From the NCBI RefSeq assembly GCF_000949135.2, contig NZ_JTAN02000012.1, positions 62,001-126,000 on the forward strand: a stretch of DNA of 64,000 nt, in the 5' to 3' direction. Both the position numbers and the translations under genes were made by a program. The notes below the pieces were generated by a model that was given only the letters and a program-made list of their open reading frames with translations, ran no database searches and was not told where the DNA came from. The stretch's first letter is position 1; every line of letters begins with the position of its first letter. Source of the stretch: Burkholderia sp. USMB20 (GTDB taxonomy: Bacteria > Pseudomonadota > Gammaproteobacteria > Burkholderiales > Burkholderiaceae). Positions 49,769-60,670 of the stretch are shown piece by piece.

Positions 49769-51085
49769 ATGCGTCTGTCTCCCCAAGGCCTCAAGTCCCT
49801 CGCTTCTTCCATCGCCTTCGGCACCGCCGCGCGCAACGTCGCGCTGGGCGTGATGCTGCCCGTCGCGCTCGCGTCGACGATCGTCGTCGCCGAGGCGAAG
49901 CCGGCCGCCAAGGCCAAGGCCGCGCATGCCGCGCCGGCCGCCGCCGCCGAGCAGTTCACCGGCGCGCCCGCGACCTTCATGCCGGGCGCGGTGCCGCCGC
50001 CGGGCGTGAACGCGCGCTCGTGGGTGCTCGTCGATGCGACGAGCAACACGGTGCTCGCATCGGGCAACGCCGACGAACGCGTCGAGCCCGCATCGCTGAC
50101 GAAGCTGATGACGGCCTACCTGGTGTTCGAGGCGCTCGACAAGAAGAAGATCTCGATGGAGCAGATCGTCACGCCGAGCGTTGCGGTACGCCGCGTCGGC
50201 ACCGACGAGTCGCGCATGTTCATCGAGGCGAACAAGCCGGTGTCGGTGCACGACCTCGTGTACGGGATGATCATCCAGTCGGGCAACGACGCCGCGATCG
50301 CGCTGGCCGAACTGGTCGGCGGCAGCGAAGGGCAGTTCGTCACGCTGATGAACGACGAGGCGGCGCGCCTCGGCATGAAGGGCACCCACTTCGCCGACGT
50401 GAACGGCATGCCCGACCCGAACCACTACACGACGGCCGGCGACCTCGCGAAGCTGTCCGCGCACCTGATCCGCGATTTTCCGCAGTACTACAGCATCTTC
50501 TCGGAGAAGGAATTCAAGTACAACAACATCCGCCAGGGCAACCGCAACCGCCTGCTGTGGCTGGATCCGACGGTCGACGGCCTGAAGACGGGCCATACGC
50601 AGGCGGCCGGCTACTGCCTGATCGCGTCGGCGAAGCGCGCGATCCCGGGTGTCGACAGCCAGCGCCGTCTCGTGTCGGTGATGATGGGCGAGCAGAAGGA
50701 AGGCGAGCGCACGCAGGACAGCATGAAGATGCTGAACTACGGCTATAGCGCGTTCGACGCGGTGCGCCTGTTCAAGGGCGGCCAGGCGATGTCGACGCCG
50801 CGCATCTACAAGGGCAAGGAAAACACCGTGCAGGTCGGCGTGAAGGGCGACCAGTGGGTGACCGTGCCGCGCGGCCTGGGCGACAAGGTCAAGCCGGAAG
50901 TCGAGGTCAACGCGCCGCTGATCGCGCCGCTCGCGGAAGGCCAGCAGGTCGGTACCGTGAAGATCGTCGCCGACGGCAAGACGCTGTCGGAGTTCCCGGT
51001 CGTCGCGCTGCAGGCCGTGCCGGAAGCGGGTATCTTCGGCCGTATCTGGGACTCGATCCTGCTGATGTTCAGCAAGAAGAAGTAA
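49769..51085 (+). CDS. dacC: D-alanyl-D-alanine carboxypeptidase (PBP5/6 type)
   Basis: A 438-residue low-molecular-weight penicillin-binding protein that trims the terminal D-Ala from peptidoglycan stem peptides. N-terminal signal region (hydrophobic segment about 24-42). Serine-acyl motif S109-L-T-K112, SGN at 171-173 and KTG at 273-275. The C-terminal PBP5_C domain (about 320-415) is followed by an amphipathic anchoring helix (GRIWDSILLMFSKKK). The dac gene number (A or C) is uncertain. The D-amino-acid aminotransferase gene is next, which suits a common D-alanine theme. Confidence 0.93.
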   Translation: MRLSPQGLKSLASSIAFGTAARNVALGVMLPVALASTIVVAEAKPAAKAKAAHAAPAAAAEQFTGAPATFMPGAVPPPGVNARSWVLVDATSNTVLASGNADERVEPASLTKLMTAYLVFEALDKKKISMEQIVTPSVAVRRVGTDESRMFIEANKPVSVHDLVYGMIIQSGNDAAIALAELVGGSEGQFVTLMNDEAARLGMKGTHFADVNGMPDPNHYTTAGDLAKLSAHLIRDFPQYYSIFSEKEFKYNNIRQGNRNRLLWLDPTVDGLKTGHTQAAGYCLIASAKRAIPGVDSQRRLVSVMMGEQKEGERTQDSMKMLNYGYSAFDAVRLFKGGQAMSTPRIYKGKENTVQVGVKGDQWVTVPRGLGDKVKPEVEVNAPLIAPLAEGQQVGTVKIVADGKTLSEFPVVALQAVPEAGIFGRIWDSILLMFSKKK

Positions 51086-51133
51086 GCGCGACGGGCCTTT
51101 GTTTTCACGACTTCATCCCCATCTGTCATTGCC

Positions 51134-52060
51134 ATGAGCCAAGCCGAATTCGAACCGATCGTCTACCTCAGCGTGTCGTCGCACGAGGAACTGGTGCCGC
51201 TGTCGGAAGCCCGCGTGCCGGTGCTCGACCGCGGGTTCATCTTCGGCGATGGCGTGTATGAAGTCGTCCCCGTTTATGCGCATGACGGCGCGCACGTGCC
51301 GTTCCGGATCGAACAGCATCTGGACCGGCTCGCGCGCAGCCTGAAGAAGATCGGCATCGACAATCCGCATGACGCGGCCGGCTGGCGCGCGCTGATCGAG
51401 CGCGTGGTTGCCGCGAATGCGCAAGGCCTCGGCGACGGCCATGCGCTCGTCTACCTGCAGGTGACGCGCGGTGTCGCGAAGCGCGGCCACGCGTTCCCGG
51501 CGAATACGGTGCCGACGGTGTTCGCGATGACGAGCCCGCTGCGCCTGCCGTCGGACGAGGAGCGCGCGCAGGGCGTGCGCTGCGTGACGGCCGAGGATCG
51601 CCGCTGGCTGCATTGCGACATCAAGTCGATTTCGCTGCTCGGCAACGTGCTGATGGCGCAGCATGCGGCCGAACGCGACGCGTTCGAGACGATCCAGCTG
51701 CGCGACGACAACGTGACCGAAGGTTCGTCGTCGAACGTGTGGATCGTGAAGAACGGCGAGCTGTACGCGCCGCCGCGCAGCAACAGGATCCTCGAAGGGA
51801 TCCGCTACGCGCTGGTCGAGCAGCTGGCCGACGAATGCGGCATTCCGTTCGTCGCGCGCGAGATCAGCGAAGCCGAGCTGCGCTCGGCGGACGAGATCAT
51901 GATCACGTCGGCCACGAAGGAGATTTTGCCCGTCACGTCGCTCGACGACCTGCCTGTGCAGGGCGGCAAGCCGGGCCCCGTGTTCGCGGCGTTGTACGAC
52001 GCGTACCAGCGTGCGAAGGCACGCGAGTTTGAACAGTTTGACCTAACCCGGAGAAAGTGA
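51134..52060 (+). CDS. dat: D-amino-acid aminotransferase
   Basis: PLP fold-type IV aminotransferase, 308 residues, interconverting D-alanine with D-glutamate and their keto acids. The PLP lysine is K164 (CDIKSISLLGN). LDRGFIFGDGVYEVVP and TEGSSSNVWIV are the typical pocket segments. A branched-chain or aminodeoxychorismate lyase role is less likely from the DGVYE motif. The stop overlaps the next start as TGATG. Confidence 0.93.
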   Translation: MSQAEFEPIVYLSVSSHEELVPLSEARVPVLDRGFIFGDGVYEVVPVYAHDGAHVPFRIEQHLDRLARSLKKIGIDNPHDAAGWRALIERVVAANAQGLGDGHALVYLQVTRGVAKRGHAFPANTVPTVFAMTSPLRLPSDEERAQGVRCVTAEDRRWLHCDIKSISLLGNVLMAQHAAERDAFETIQLRDDNVTEGSSSNVWIVKNGELYAPPRSNRILEGIRYALVEQLADECGIPFVAREISEAELRSADEIMITSATKEILPVTSLDDLPVQGGKPGPVFAALYDAYQRAKAREFEQFDLTRRK

Positions 52061-52368
52061 TGAGCGAACCGACCAAAACCATCGAGGTCACCGGCGCGAT
52101 CGATGCCCGGAAGGAGTCGCTGCTGGAGTTTCCGTGCGACTTCCCGATCAAGATCATGGGCAAGGCGCACCCGGAGTTCAAGGATACGATCTTCAAGGTC
52201 GTGGCCGTCCACGACAACGAGATCGACGTCGAGAAGATCGAGGAGCGTGCCTCGAGCGGCGGCAACTACACCGGCCTCACGATCACCGTGCGCGCCACGA
52301 GCCAGCAACAGCTCGACGACATCTACCGCGCACTGACCGGCCATCCGATGGTCAAGGTCGTGCTCTGA
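52060..52368 (+). CDS. ybeD: DUF493 (YbeD-like) protein
   Basis: A 102-residue protein of the YbeD/DUF493 family with an ACT-like ferredoxin fold (FPCDFPIKIMGKAHPEF, and [14 protein letters not shown] at the end). In enterics ybeD sits between dacA and lipB, and here it lies between the carboxypeptidase/dat genes and lipB, so the old order is largely kept. Function is not established. The ATG is preferred to the GTG one codon earlier by spacing to GGAG. Its last 17 bases overlap the LysR gene's end in the opposite direction. Confidence 0.9.
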   Translation: MSEPTKTIEVTGAIDARKESLLEFPCDFPIKIMGKAHPEFKDTIFKVVAVHDNEIDVEKIEERASSGGNYTGLTITVRATSQQQLDDIYRALTGHPMVKVVL

Positions 52369-53341
52369 GCGCCGCTTTCCATCCTCCTTCCTGCGCGCAC
52401 TCGGCGGGGGTTTTCCCCGCCGCGCGCCGCGCGTCCAGCTCGTCGCACAGCTGCTGGTACTCCGCGACTTCCTGAAGCAGCCAGGTCCTGAACGCCTGCA
52501 CGCGCGGCGTGTTCACGAGCGGCGGCGGACACACGAAAAAATAGTGCCACGGGCTCTGCCCGTCGATGTCGAACAGGCGCACGAGGCGCCCGTCCAGCAG
52601 ATCGTGCACCGCGAGCGAGCGGCGTACCAGCGCGATGCCCTGGCCGTCGATCGCGGCCAGCAGCAGGTTCGACGAATCCTGGTACAGAATCCCCCGTTTC
52701 GGCTCGGTCAATGTATCGAGCCCCGCCGCGTCGAACCACGGCCGCCACAGCTCGTCGTCCGAGCGCAGCAGGTTGTAGTGCACGAGATCGGCGGGCGTCT
52801 GCGGCAGCTTGCCGCCGTTCAGCGTCGGCGAGCACGCCGGAAAGAACACTTCCTCGAACAGCGGCTCGACGTGCAGCCCCGGATAGCTGCCGGAGCCGAA
52901 GCGGATCGCGAGATCGACGTCGTCGCGCGCGAAGTCGGTGAGCGAGTTGGTCGACTGCAGCTCGACGTCGATTTCCGGATGCCGCTCGATGAACGTGCCG
53001 ATGCGCGGCGTGATGAAGCGCGCGGCGAACGACGACAGCATCGACACCACCAGCCGCCGTCCGCGGTCGCTCGCGCGCACCTCGCGCGTCGCATCGGCGA
53101 TCTGCATCAGCGCGGTGCGCACCTGCTGCGCGTAGCGCATGCCGGCGTCGGTCAGGCACAGCCGCTTGCCGTTGCGCGTGAACAGCTGCACGCCGAGCTC
53201 CTCCTCGAGCGCGCGAACCTGGTGGCTGACCGCGCCGTGGGTGACGTACAGCTCGTCGGCGGCGCGGGAGAAATTCTCGTGACGGGCGGCGGCTTCGAAC
53301 GCGCGAATCGCGTTCAGCGCAGGCAGCTGGCGGAGGTCCAT
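52352..53341 (-). CDS. LysR-family regulator, GcvA-like
   Basis: A 329-residue LysR regulator. N-terminal winged helix ([26 protein letters not shown], then [17 protein letters not shown]) is close to GcvA. The effector domain follows, and the C-terminus has a Glu/Ala-rich extension beyond residue 300. Divergent from the DUF2917 gene with a palindrome between them, which suggests control of that gene and of itself. GAGGA lies before the ATG. The GcvA link (glycine cleavage) is only by sequence type; no gcv genes are near. Confidence 0.92.
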   Translation of the reverse strand: MDLRQLPALNAIRAFEAAARHENFSRAADELYVTHGAVSHQVRALEEELGVQLFTRNGKRLCLTDAGMRYAQQVRTALMQIADATREVRASDRGRRLVVSMLSSFAARFITPRIGTFIERHPEIDVELQSTNSLTDFARDDVDLAIRFGSGSYPGLHVEPLFEEVFFPACSPTLNGGKLPQTPADLVHYNLLRSDDELWRPWFDAAGLDTLTEPKRGILYQDSSNLLLAAIDGQGIALVRRSLAVHDLLDGRLVRLFDIDGQSPWHYFFVCPPPLVNTPRVQAFRTWLLQEVAEYQQLCDELDARRAAGKTPAECAQEGGWKAALRARP

Positions 53342-53346
53342 TTGCT

Positions 53347-53373
53347 AATTTTCCTCACATCGACGTGAAAATT
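53347..53373. promoter_or_regulatory. Palindromic operator candidate for the GcvA-like regulator
   Basis: AATTTTC, a 13-base spacer and GAAAATT. The left edge touches the ribosome binding site of the LysR gene. Relative to the predicted DUF2917 promoter it covers about -68 to -42, a usual LysR activator position. Confidence 0.6.
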
Positions 53374-53379
53374 GGTCGT

Positions 53380-53408
53380 TTGGTCGGGTGCCTTGAAGTG
53401 ACTACGAT
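53380..53408 (+). promoter_or_regulatory. Promoter of the DUF2917 gene
   Basis: TTGGTC at 53380-53385, 17-base spacer, TACGAT at 53403-53408. Transcription would start near 53415, 29 bases ahead of the ATG. Confidence 0.5.
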
Positions 53409-53443
53409 TGTAGCCATCGAAGCATTTATTGGCGGAGTCGATC

Positions 53444-53770
53444 ATGCAAGAAATTTCTTCAAGCATCACGTTCGAAATCCCCGCGGGCGAGACCGTGCCG
53501 ATGAAGGTGCAGCGCAGCACGCGTCTGACGGTGCAATGCGGGCCGGTGTGGGCGACGCGCAGCAACGACGTCGAAGACTACTTCCTGGTCGACGGCGAGA
53601 CGCTCCGGCTGCGTCGCGGCGAGCGGCTGTGGCTCAGCGCGGAAGGCCGGCAGGGCGCGCAGGTCGCGTTCTCGGTGTCGCGGCCGGCCGGGGAAGTCGC
53701 GCGCGGCGCGCTGGCGCGGCTGCGCAACCGCGTGAACGCGCTGTTCCACGACGGCTGGCGCACCGTCTGA
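53444..53770 (+). CDS. DUF2917 family protein
   Basis: A 108-residue protein: an N-terminal cupin-like beta region ([19 protein letters not shown], then [21 protein letters not shown]), and a basic C-terminus ([19 protein letters not shown]). DUF2917 has no known function. The ATG at 53444 has GGAG nine bases upstream. Divergent from the LysR gene, and likely its target. Confidence 0.85.
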   Translation: MQEISSSITFEIPAGETVPMKVQRSTRLTVQCGPVWATRSNDVEDYFLVDGETLRLRRGERLWLSAEGRQGAQVAFSVSRPAGEVARGALARLRNRVNALFHDGWRTV

Positions 53771-53853
53771 CCGACCTTTCCTCCGACGGATGCTCGCGAT
53801 CCGTCCCCTTCCCGGGCCGGCGAGACGCATGGGTTTTCGGTAAACTAGCGCCC

Positions 53854-54609
53854 ATGTCCGTCTCGCCGGTTGCCATCGTGTCCACGCCTGTCGCTGTTTC
53901 CGAATCGCCCGCCGGGTCTCCGGTCCGGCCCGTCGTGCCGGTCACCGTGCGTTGGCGGGGCAGCGAGGCCTACGAGACGAGCTTCGACGCGATGCGCGCG
54001 TTCACCGACACGCGCACGGCCGACACCGGCGACGAAATCTGGGTCGTCGAGCATCCGCCCGTCTACACGCTCGGCCAGGCCGGCGACCCGGCCCACCTGC
54101 TGGTGGCCGACAGCGGCGTGCCGCTCGTGAAGGTCGACCGCGGCGGGCAAATCACCTACCACGGCCCCGGCCAGATCGTCGCCTACCTGCTGCTGGACCT
54201 GCGCCGGCGCAAGCTGATGGTGCGCACGCTCGTGACGAAGATCGAGGAGGCCGTGATCGAAACCCTCGCGGCGTATAATCTCGCTTCGGTCCGCAAGGCG
54301 GGCGCGCCGGGCATCTACGTGGCATCCGGCGTGCACGAAGGCGCGAAGATCGCGGCCCTCGGCCTGAAGATCCGCAACGGCTGCAGCTATCACGGGCTGA
54401 GCCTGAACGTGAAGATGGATCTGCGCCCGTTTCTCGCGATCAACCCGTGCGGCTATGCCGGACTGGAAACCGTCGACATGGCGAGCCTCGAGGTTGCCGC
54501 CGACTGGAACGACGTCGCCCACACGCTGGTGGGTCGTCTGATTGCCAACCTCGATGGCGCATCCGCGGCCGCCGACAAGCCGCAGGCACTGGAACATTCG
54601 AATGACTGA
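53854..54609 (+). CDS. lipB: Octanoyl-ACP:protein octanoyltransferase
   Basis: Transfers octanoyl from ACP to lipoyl domains, the first step of lipoate assembly. 251 residues. Motif [12 protein letters not shown] at 96-107, catalytic K165 (EGAKIAALG) and catalytic C199 (INPCGYAG). A 30-residue Val/Pro-rich N-terminal extension is unlike E. coli LipB. No ribosome site; TAAACT at 53841-53846 ends seven bases before the ATG, so it may be leaderless. The stop overlaps lipA by eight bases. Confidence 0.96.
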   Translation: MSVSPVAIVSTPVAVSESPAGSPVRPVVPVTVRWRGSEAYETSFDAMRAFTDTRTADTGDEIWVVEHPPVYTLGQAGDPAHLLVADSGVPLVKVDRGGQITYHGPGQIVAYLLLDLRRRKLMVRTLVTKIEEAVIETLAAYNLASVRKAGAPGIYVASGVHEGAKIAALGLKIRNGCSYHGLSLNVKMDLRPFLAINPCGYAGLETVDMASLEVAADWNDVAHTLVGRLIANLDGASAAADKPQALEHSND

Positions 54610-55594
54610 CGTTACCGCTTCCCCCGCACCGGCCGACTCGGCCGCGACCGCTGCCTACGATCCCACCGCCAAGCAGAAGGCGCAGGCGAAGACGGCGCGC
54701 ATCCCGATCAAGGTCGTTCCGATCGAGAAGCTGAAGAAGCCGGAGTGGATCCGCGTGAAGGCGGCCACCGGCAGCTCGCGCTTCAACGAGATCAAGACGA
54801 TCCTGCGCGAGCACAACCTGCATACCGTGTGCGAGGAAGCGAGCTGCCCGAACATCGGCGAGTGCTTCGGCAAGGGCACCGCGACGTTCATGATCATGGG
54901 CGACAAGTGCACGCGCCGCTGCCCGTTCTGCGACGTCGGCCACGGCCGTCCCGATCCGCTCGACGCGGACGAACCGAAGAACCTCGCGCGCACGATCGCG
55001 GCGCTCAAGCTCAAGTACGTGGTGATTACGAGCGTCGACCGTGACGACCTGCGCGACGGTGGCGCCGCCCACTTCGTCGAGTGCATCCGTGAAGTGCGCG
55101 AGCAGTCGCCGGAGACGCGCATCGAGATCCTGACGCCGGACTTCCGCGGCCGTCTCGACCGCGCGATCTCGATCCTGAACGCCGCGCCGCCCGACGTGAT
55201 GAACCACAACCTCGAAACGGTGCCGCGCCTGTACAAGGAAGCGCGCCCGGGTTCGGACTACGCGCACTCGCTGAAGCTGCTGAAGGACTTCAAGGCGCTG
55301 CATCCGGACGTCGCGACGAAGTCGGGCCTGATGGTCGGCCTCGGCGAGACCGAAGAGGAAATCCTTCAGGTGATGCGCGACCTGCGCGCGCACGACGTCG
55401 ACATGCTGACGATCGGCCAGTACCTGCAACCGTCCGAGCACCACCTGCCGGTGCGTGCGTACGTGCATCCGGATACGTTCAAGATGTACGAGGAAGAGGC
55501 GTACAAGATGGGCTTCACGCACGCGGCCGTCGGCGCGATGGTGCGTTCGAGCTATCACGCCGATCTGCAGGCGCATGGGGCCGGGGTGGTCTGA
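54602..55594 (+). CDS. lipA: Lipoyl synthase
   Basis: Radical-SAM enzyme that inserts two sulfurs into octanoyl-lipoyl domains. 330 residues. Auxiliary cluster cysteines C77, C82 and C88 ([12 protein letters not shown]) and radical-SAM cysteines C103, C107 and C110 (CTRRCPFC). RSSYHA near the C-terminus carries the serine ligand of the auxiliary cluster. Downstream half of the lipBA operon. The ATG lies within the end of lipB. Confidence 0.98.
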   Translation: MTDVTASPAPADSAATAAYDPTAKQKAQAKTARIPIKVVPIEKLKKPEWIRVKAATGSSRFNEIKTILREHNLHTVCEEASCPNIGECFGKGTATFMIMGDKCTRRCPFCDVGHGRPDPLDADEPKNLARTIAALKLKYVVITSVDRDDLRDGGAAHFVECIREVREQSPETRIEILTPDFRGRLDRAISILNAAPPDVMNHNLETVPRLYKEARPGSDYAHSLKLLKDFKALHPDVATKSGLMVGLGETEEEILQVMRDLRAHDVDMLTIGQYLQPSEHHLPVRAYVHPDTFKMYEEEAYKMGFTHAAVGAMVRSSYHADLQAHGAGVV

Positions 55595-55627
55595 GCGTCG
55601 CGATGCCGCGATTGTCTCGCGCAGTCG

Positions 55628-55657
55628 AAAAAAGCCCGCAGCGATGCGGGCTTTTTC
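55628..55657. terminator. Rho-independent terminator after lipA
   Basis: AAAAAGCCCGCA/TGCGGGCTTTTT stem around a four-base loop, T-run on both strands' sense. Confidence 0.93.
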
Positions 55658-55846
55658 GTTGGCGCGGCGGCCATCCGCGCACGCGCACGGCAATCGTCAC
55701 CCGACCGGACACGCAATCCGGTCGAGCATGGAAAGCAAAGCTGAAACGGCATCGATAGCTTCGCAGGATAAGTTCGCTCCCGCCGCGCGCAAAGCTCGTA
55801 AAGTCGGCTCTCCCGCAGCAATGCCCGCATTCCGAAGGAGAGCCGC

Positions 55847-57689
<1,843 letters not shown>

Positions 57690-57760
57690 TGCATGAGTTC
57701 GCGCGACAGGGCGCGTCCGTCGGGCGCGGCCGGATCAGTACTTTGCACAGGCAGGACGAC

Positions 57761-58654
57761 ATGAGCACGCAGGATTCGTTGGCAGCCGATCGAGCGGCCG
57801 CGGAGGTCGGGCAGGATCAACGCGCGACGCAACGGCGTCACGCGGTGCGTCCGGCTCGCGCATCGCATCGTTACCGGTTGCCGGGGCAGGGCAGGACGGC
57901 CGCGCTCAGCGCGGCGACGGTCGCGGCGCTGGCCGTGCTGTGGTGGGTCGCGACGCACCGGCAGTGGCTGCCGCCGCTGTTCCTGCCGGCGCCGGAAGCG
58001 GTATGGGCCGCGTTCGTCGACGCGTGGCATGGCCGCATCCAGGGCGGCCTGCCGTTGTCGGAGCATTTGTTGTGGAGCGCCGCGCGCGTGTTCGGCGCCT
58101 TCGTGTTCGCCACTGCGATCGGCGTGCCGGCCGGCATCCTGATGGGCGTGAGCCGCATCGCGCGCGGCGTGCTCGATCCGCTGCTGGAGTTCTACCGGCC
58201 GCTGCCGCCGCTCGCGTATCTGCCGCTCGTCGTGATCTGGTTCGGCATCGACGAGACGGCGAAGCTCGTCGTGATCTTCCTCGCATGCTTCGCGCCGATC
58301 GCGATGGCCGCCCGTGCCGGCGTGCGCGCGGCAACCGTCGAGCAGATCAACGCCGCGTATTCGCTCGGAGGCAGCTTCGCGCAGATCGTGCGCCATGTCG
58401 TGCTGCCGGCCGCGCTGCCGGAAATCCTCACCGGCTTGCGGATCGCGATCGGGTTCGGCTGGACGACGCTGGTCGCGGCCGAAATGGTCGCCGCGACGGC
58501 CGGGCTCGGGCAGATGGTGCTCAACGCGTCGAGCTTCCTGCGTACCGATCTCGTCGTGATGGGGATCCTGATCATCGGCGCGATCGCATGGCTGTTCGAT
58601 CTCGCGATGCGGTGGGTCGAGCGGCGGGTAGTGCCGTGGAAGGGCCGCGGGTGA
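57761..58654 (+). CDS. tauC: Taurine ABC transporter permease
   Basis: A 297-residue permease with six membrane helices and the EAA-type loop (GVRAATVEQINAAYSLGGS, then QIVRHVVLPAALPEILTGLR). The N-terminal 55 residues are polar and basic. The ATG at 57761 (AGGA upstream) is used. An in-frame ATG at 57689 overlaps the tauB stop as TGATG and would add 24 residues; either could be right. It ends 61 bases from the convergent ggt gene. Confidence 0.9.
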   Translation: MSTQDSLAADRAAAEVGQDQRATQRRHAVRPARASHRYRLPGQGRTAALSAATVAALAVLWWVATHRQWLPPLFLPAPEAVWAAFVDAWHGRIQGGLPLSEHLLWSAARVFGAFVFATAIGVPAGILMGVSRIARGVLDPLLEFYRPLPPLAYLPLVVIWFGIDETAKLVVIFLACFAPIAMAARAGVRAATVEQINAAYSLGGSFAQIVRHVVLPAALPEILTGLRIAIGFGWTTLVAAEMVAATAGLGQMVLNASSFLRTDLVVMGILIIGAIAWLFDLAMRWVERRVVPWKGRG

Positions 58655-58715
58655 TGCCCGGATGAGACCCGCGGGCGGCGCATGCGCACCGCCCGTGCCG
58701 GTCGTGCCAGTCGCG

Positions 58716-60599
58716 TCACTCGCCCATCGCGACGCCTTCCCGCCGCGGGTCGGCCCCGCCGAACCACACCGTCTGCCCCTGCACGTTCAGCCGCTGGATC
58801 CCCTGCAGTCCCGAATTCATCTCGACGACCCGCACGTCGTGCCCGCGCCCTTTCAACCCGTCGACGAGCGCGTCCGACACGCGGCCGCGTTCGAGCTGGG
58901 TCGGCCCGTTCATCGACCCGACGTTCGGCAGCGCGATCGCCTGCTGCATCGTCATCCCCCAGTCGAGCACGCCGATCATCGTCTTCGCGACGTGATTGAT
59001 GATCGCGGGGCCGCCGGCCGAGCCGACGATCATCGTCACCTGCTTCGTCTTCTGGTCGAACACGAGCTCGGGCGACATCGCCGAGCGCGGCCGCTTGCCC
59101 GGCTGCACGCGGTTCGCGACCGGCCGCCCGTTCTCGTTCGACACGAACGAGAAATCGGTCAACTGGTTGTTCAACATGAACCCGCGCACCATCAGCCGCG
59201 AACCGAACGCGTCCTCGACGCTGGTCGTCATCGACAGCGCCTGGCCGTAGCGGTCGACGATCGCGATGTCGGACGTCGACGGCAATTCGGGGCTGCGGTC
59301 GTCGGCCAGCGCGAGCGTCGCGCCCTGCGGCGTGCCGGCCTGCGCGACGCCCATGCTGGTGTCGCCGATCAGGCGCGCGCGCTGCGCGAGATAGGCCCGG
59401 TCGACGAGGCTCGCCCAGCTGCCGCCCGGCAGCGGCGCGAAATCCGGATCGGCGACGTAGCGCGCACGGTCCGCATACGCGAGGCGTCCCGCTTCGCTGA
59501 ACAGGTGCGCGGCGAACGGCGTCGGCTCGTAGCCGACGTCGTTGCGCACCGGCTTCTGCGCGCCGATCTGCTGCCAGTCGGGCATCGCCTCGAGGATGCC
59601 GAGCATCTGCGCGATCGCGAGGCCGCCCGATGACGGCGGCGGCATCCCGCACACCACCGAGCGCCGGTAGTCGGTGCACAGCGGCGCGCGCACCTTCGCC
59701 TTGTAGCGCGCGAGATCCTGCAGCGACAGCAGGCCCGGATTGGTCGGGTGCTTGCGCACCTTCGTGACGATGTCGCGCGCGATCGCGCCGGTGTAGAACG
59801 CATTCGCGCCGCGATCGGCGACCTGGCGCAGCACGGCCGCGAGCGCGGGGTTCTTCAGCACCGTGCCGGCCGCCTTCGGCGTGCCGTCCTTGTTGTAGAA
59901 GTACGCACGCGCGGCCGGGTCGTTCATCAGGTACTTGTCGTTCGCGATCAGCATCGCGAGGCGCGGGCTGATCGTGAAGCCGTGCTCGGCGAGCCGGATC
60001 GCGGGCTGGAACAGCCGGCGCCACGGCAGCTTGCCGTGCGCGCGGTGCACGGCGTCGAGCATCCGCAGCACGCCCGGCGTGCCGACCGAACGGCCGCCCA
60101 CGACACCTTCGTAGAAGCCCATCGGCTGGCCGGTCGGGCCGTAGAACAGCCGGTCGGTCGCGGCGGCCGGTGCGGTCTCGCGGCCGTCGTACGCCTGCGT
60201 CGCACGGCCGTCGAAGTACAGCATGAACGCGCCGCCACCGAGCCCCGACGATTGCGGCTCGACGAGCGCGAGCACCATCTGCGTGGCGATCGCCGCGTCG
60301 ATTGCGGTGCCGCCGGCCTTCAGCATCTCGTAGCCGGCCTGCGTGGCGAGCGGGTTCGCGGCCGCAATCATGAAGCGCTGCGAGGTCCAGCCCGGCTTGT
60401 CGGTCCAGCCGGACGACAGTTCGGGTGCGTGAACGCCGGGCAGCGGCACCGCGGCGCCCGATGCGGCAGCGACCGGGACGACGGCGCCCGACGGCGCGGA
60501 CGGCGATGTGCAGCCGGCGCCGAACGTGACGAGCGCGGCGAGCGCGAGCGTGGCGACGAGCGTCCGGGGACGCGAATGCGGACGGATCCGGTCGAACAT
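58716..60599 (-). CDS. ggt: Gamma-glutamyltransferase
   Basis: Ntn-hydrolase that splits glutathione and transfers the gamma-glutamyl group in the periplasm. 627 residues. Lipoprotein signal with Cys in TFGAGC. The autoprocessing/catalytic Thr is in LPSTSDIAIVDRYG, at the start of the small subunit. The large subunit has GLGGGAFMLYFDG and ETAP, and the small subunit ends with the NHVAKTMIG and GGADPRREG segments. The ATG at 60599 has GAGGG upstream and is preferred to a TTG five codons before. Convergent with tauC, a possible sulfur-salvage link. Confidence 0.94.
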   Translation of the reverse strand: MFDRIRPHSRPRTLVATLALAALVTFGAGCTSPSAPSGAVVPVAAASGAAVPLPGVHAPELSSGWTDKPGWTSQRFMIAAANPLATQAGYEMLKAGGTAIDAAIATQMVLALVEPQSSGLGGGAFMLYFDGRATQAYDGRETAPAAATDRLFYGPTGQPMGFYEGVVGGRSVGTPGVLRMLDAVHRAHGKLPWRRLFQPAIRLAEHGFTISPRLAMLIANDKYLMNDPAARAYFYNKDGTPKAAGTVLKNPALAAVLRQVADRGANAFYTGAIARDIVTKVRKHPTNPGLLSLQDLARYKAKVRAPLCTDYRRSVVCGMPPPSSGGLAIAQMLGILEAMPDWQQIGAQKPVRNDVGYEPTPFAAHLFSEAGRLAYADRARYVADPDFAPLPGGSWASLVDRAYLAQRARLIGDTSMGVAQAGTPQGATLALADDRSPELPSTSDIAIVDRYGQALSMTTSVEDAFGSRLMVRGFMLNNQLTDFSFVSNENGRPVANRVQPGKRPRSAMSPELVFDQKTKQVTMIVGSAGGPAIINHVAKTMIGVLDWGMTMQQAIALPNVGSMNGPTQLERGRVSDALVDGLKGRGHDVRVVEMNSGLQGIQRLNVQGQTVWFGGADPRREGVAMGE

Positions 60600-60670
60600 T
60601 GAAACCCTCGGCAACAGTGAATTCGAAGGAGGCGGCGTGTGCGCGGCACGCGCTCCGCACGGACGGCGCG

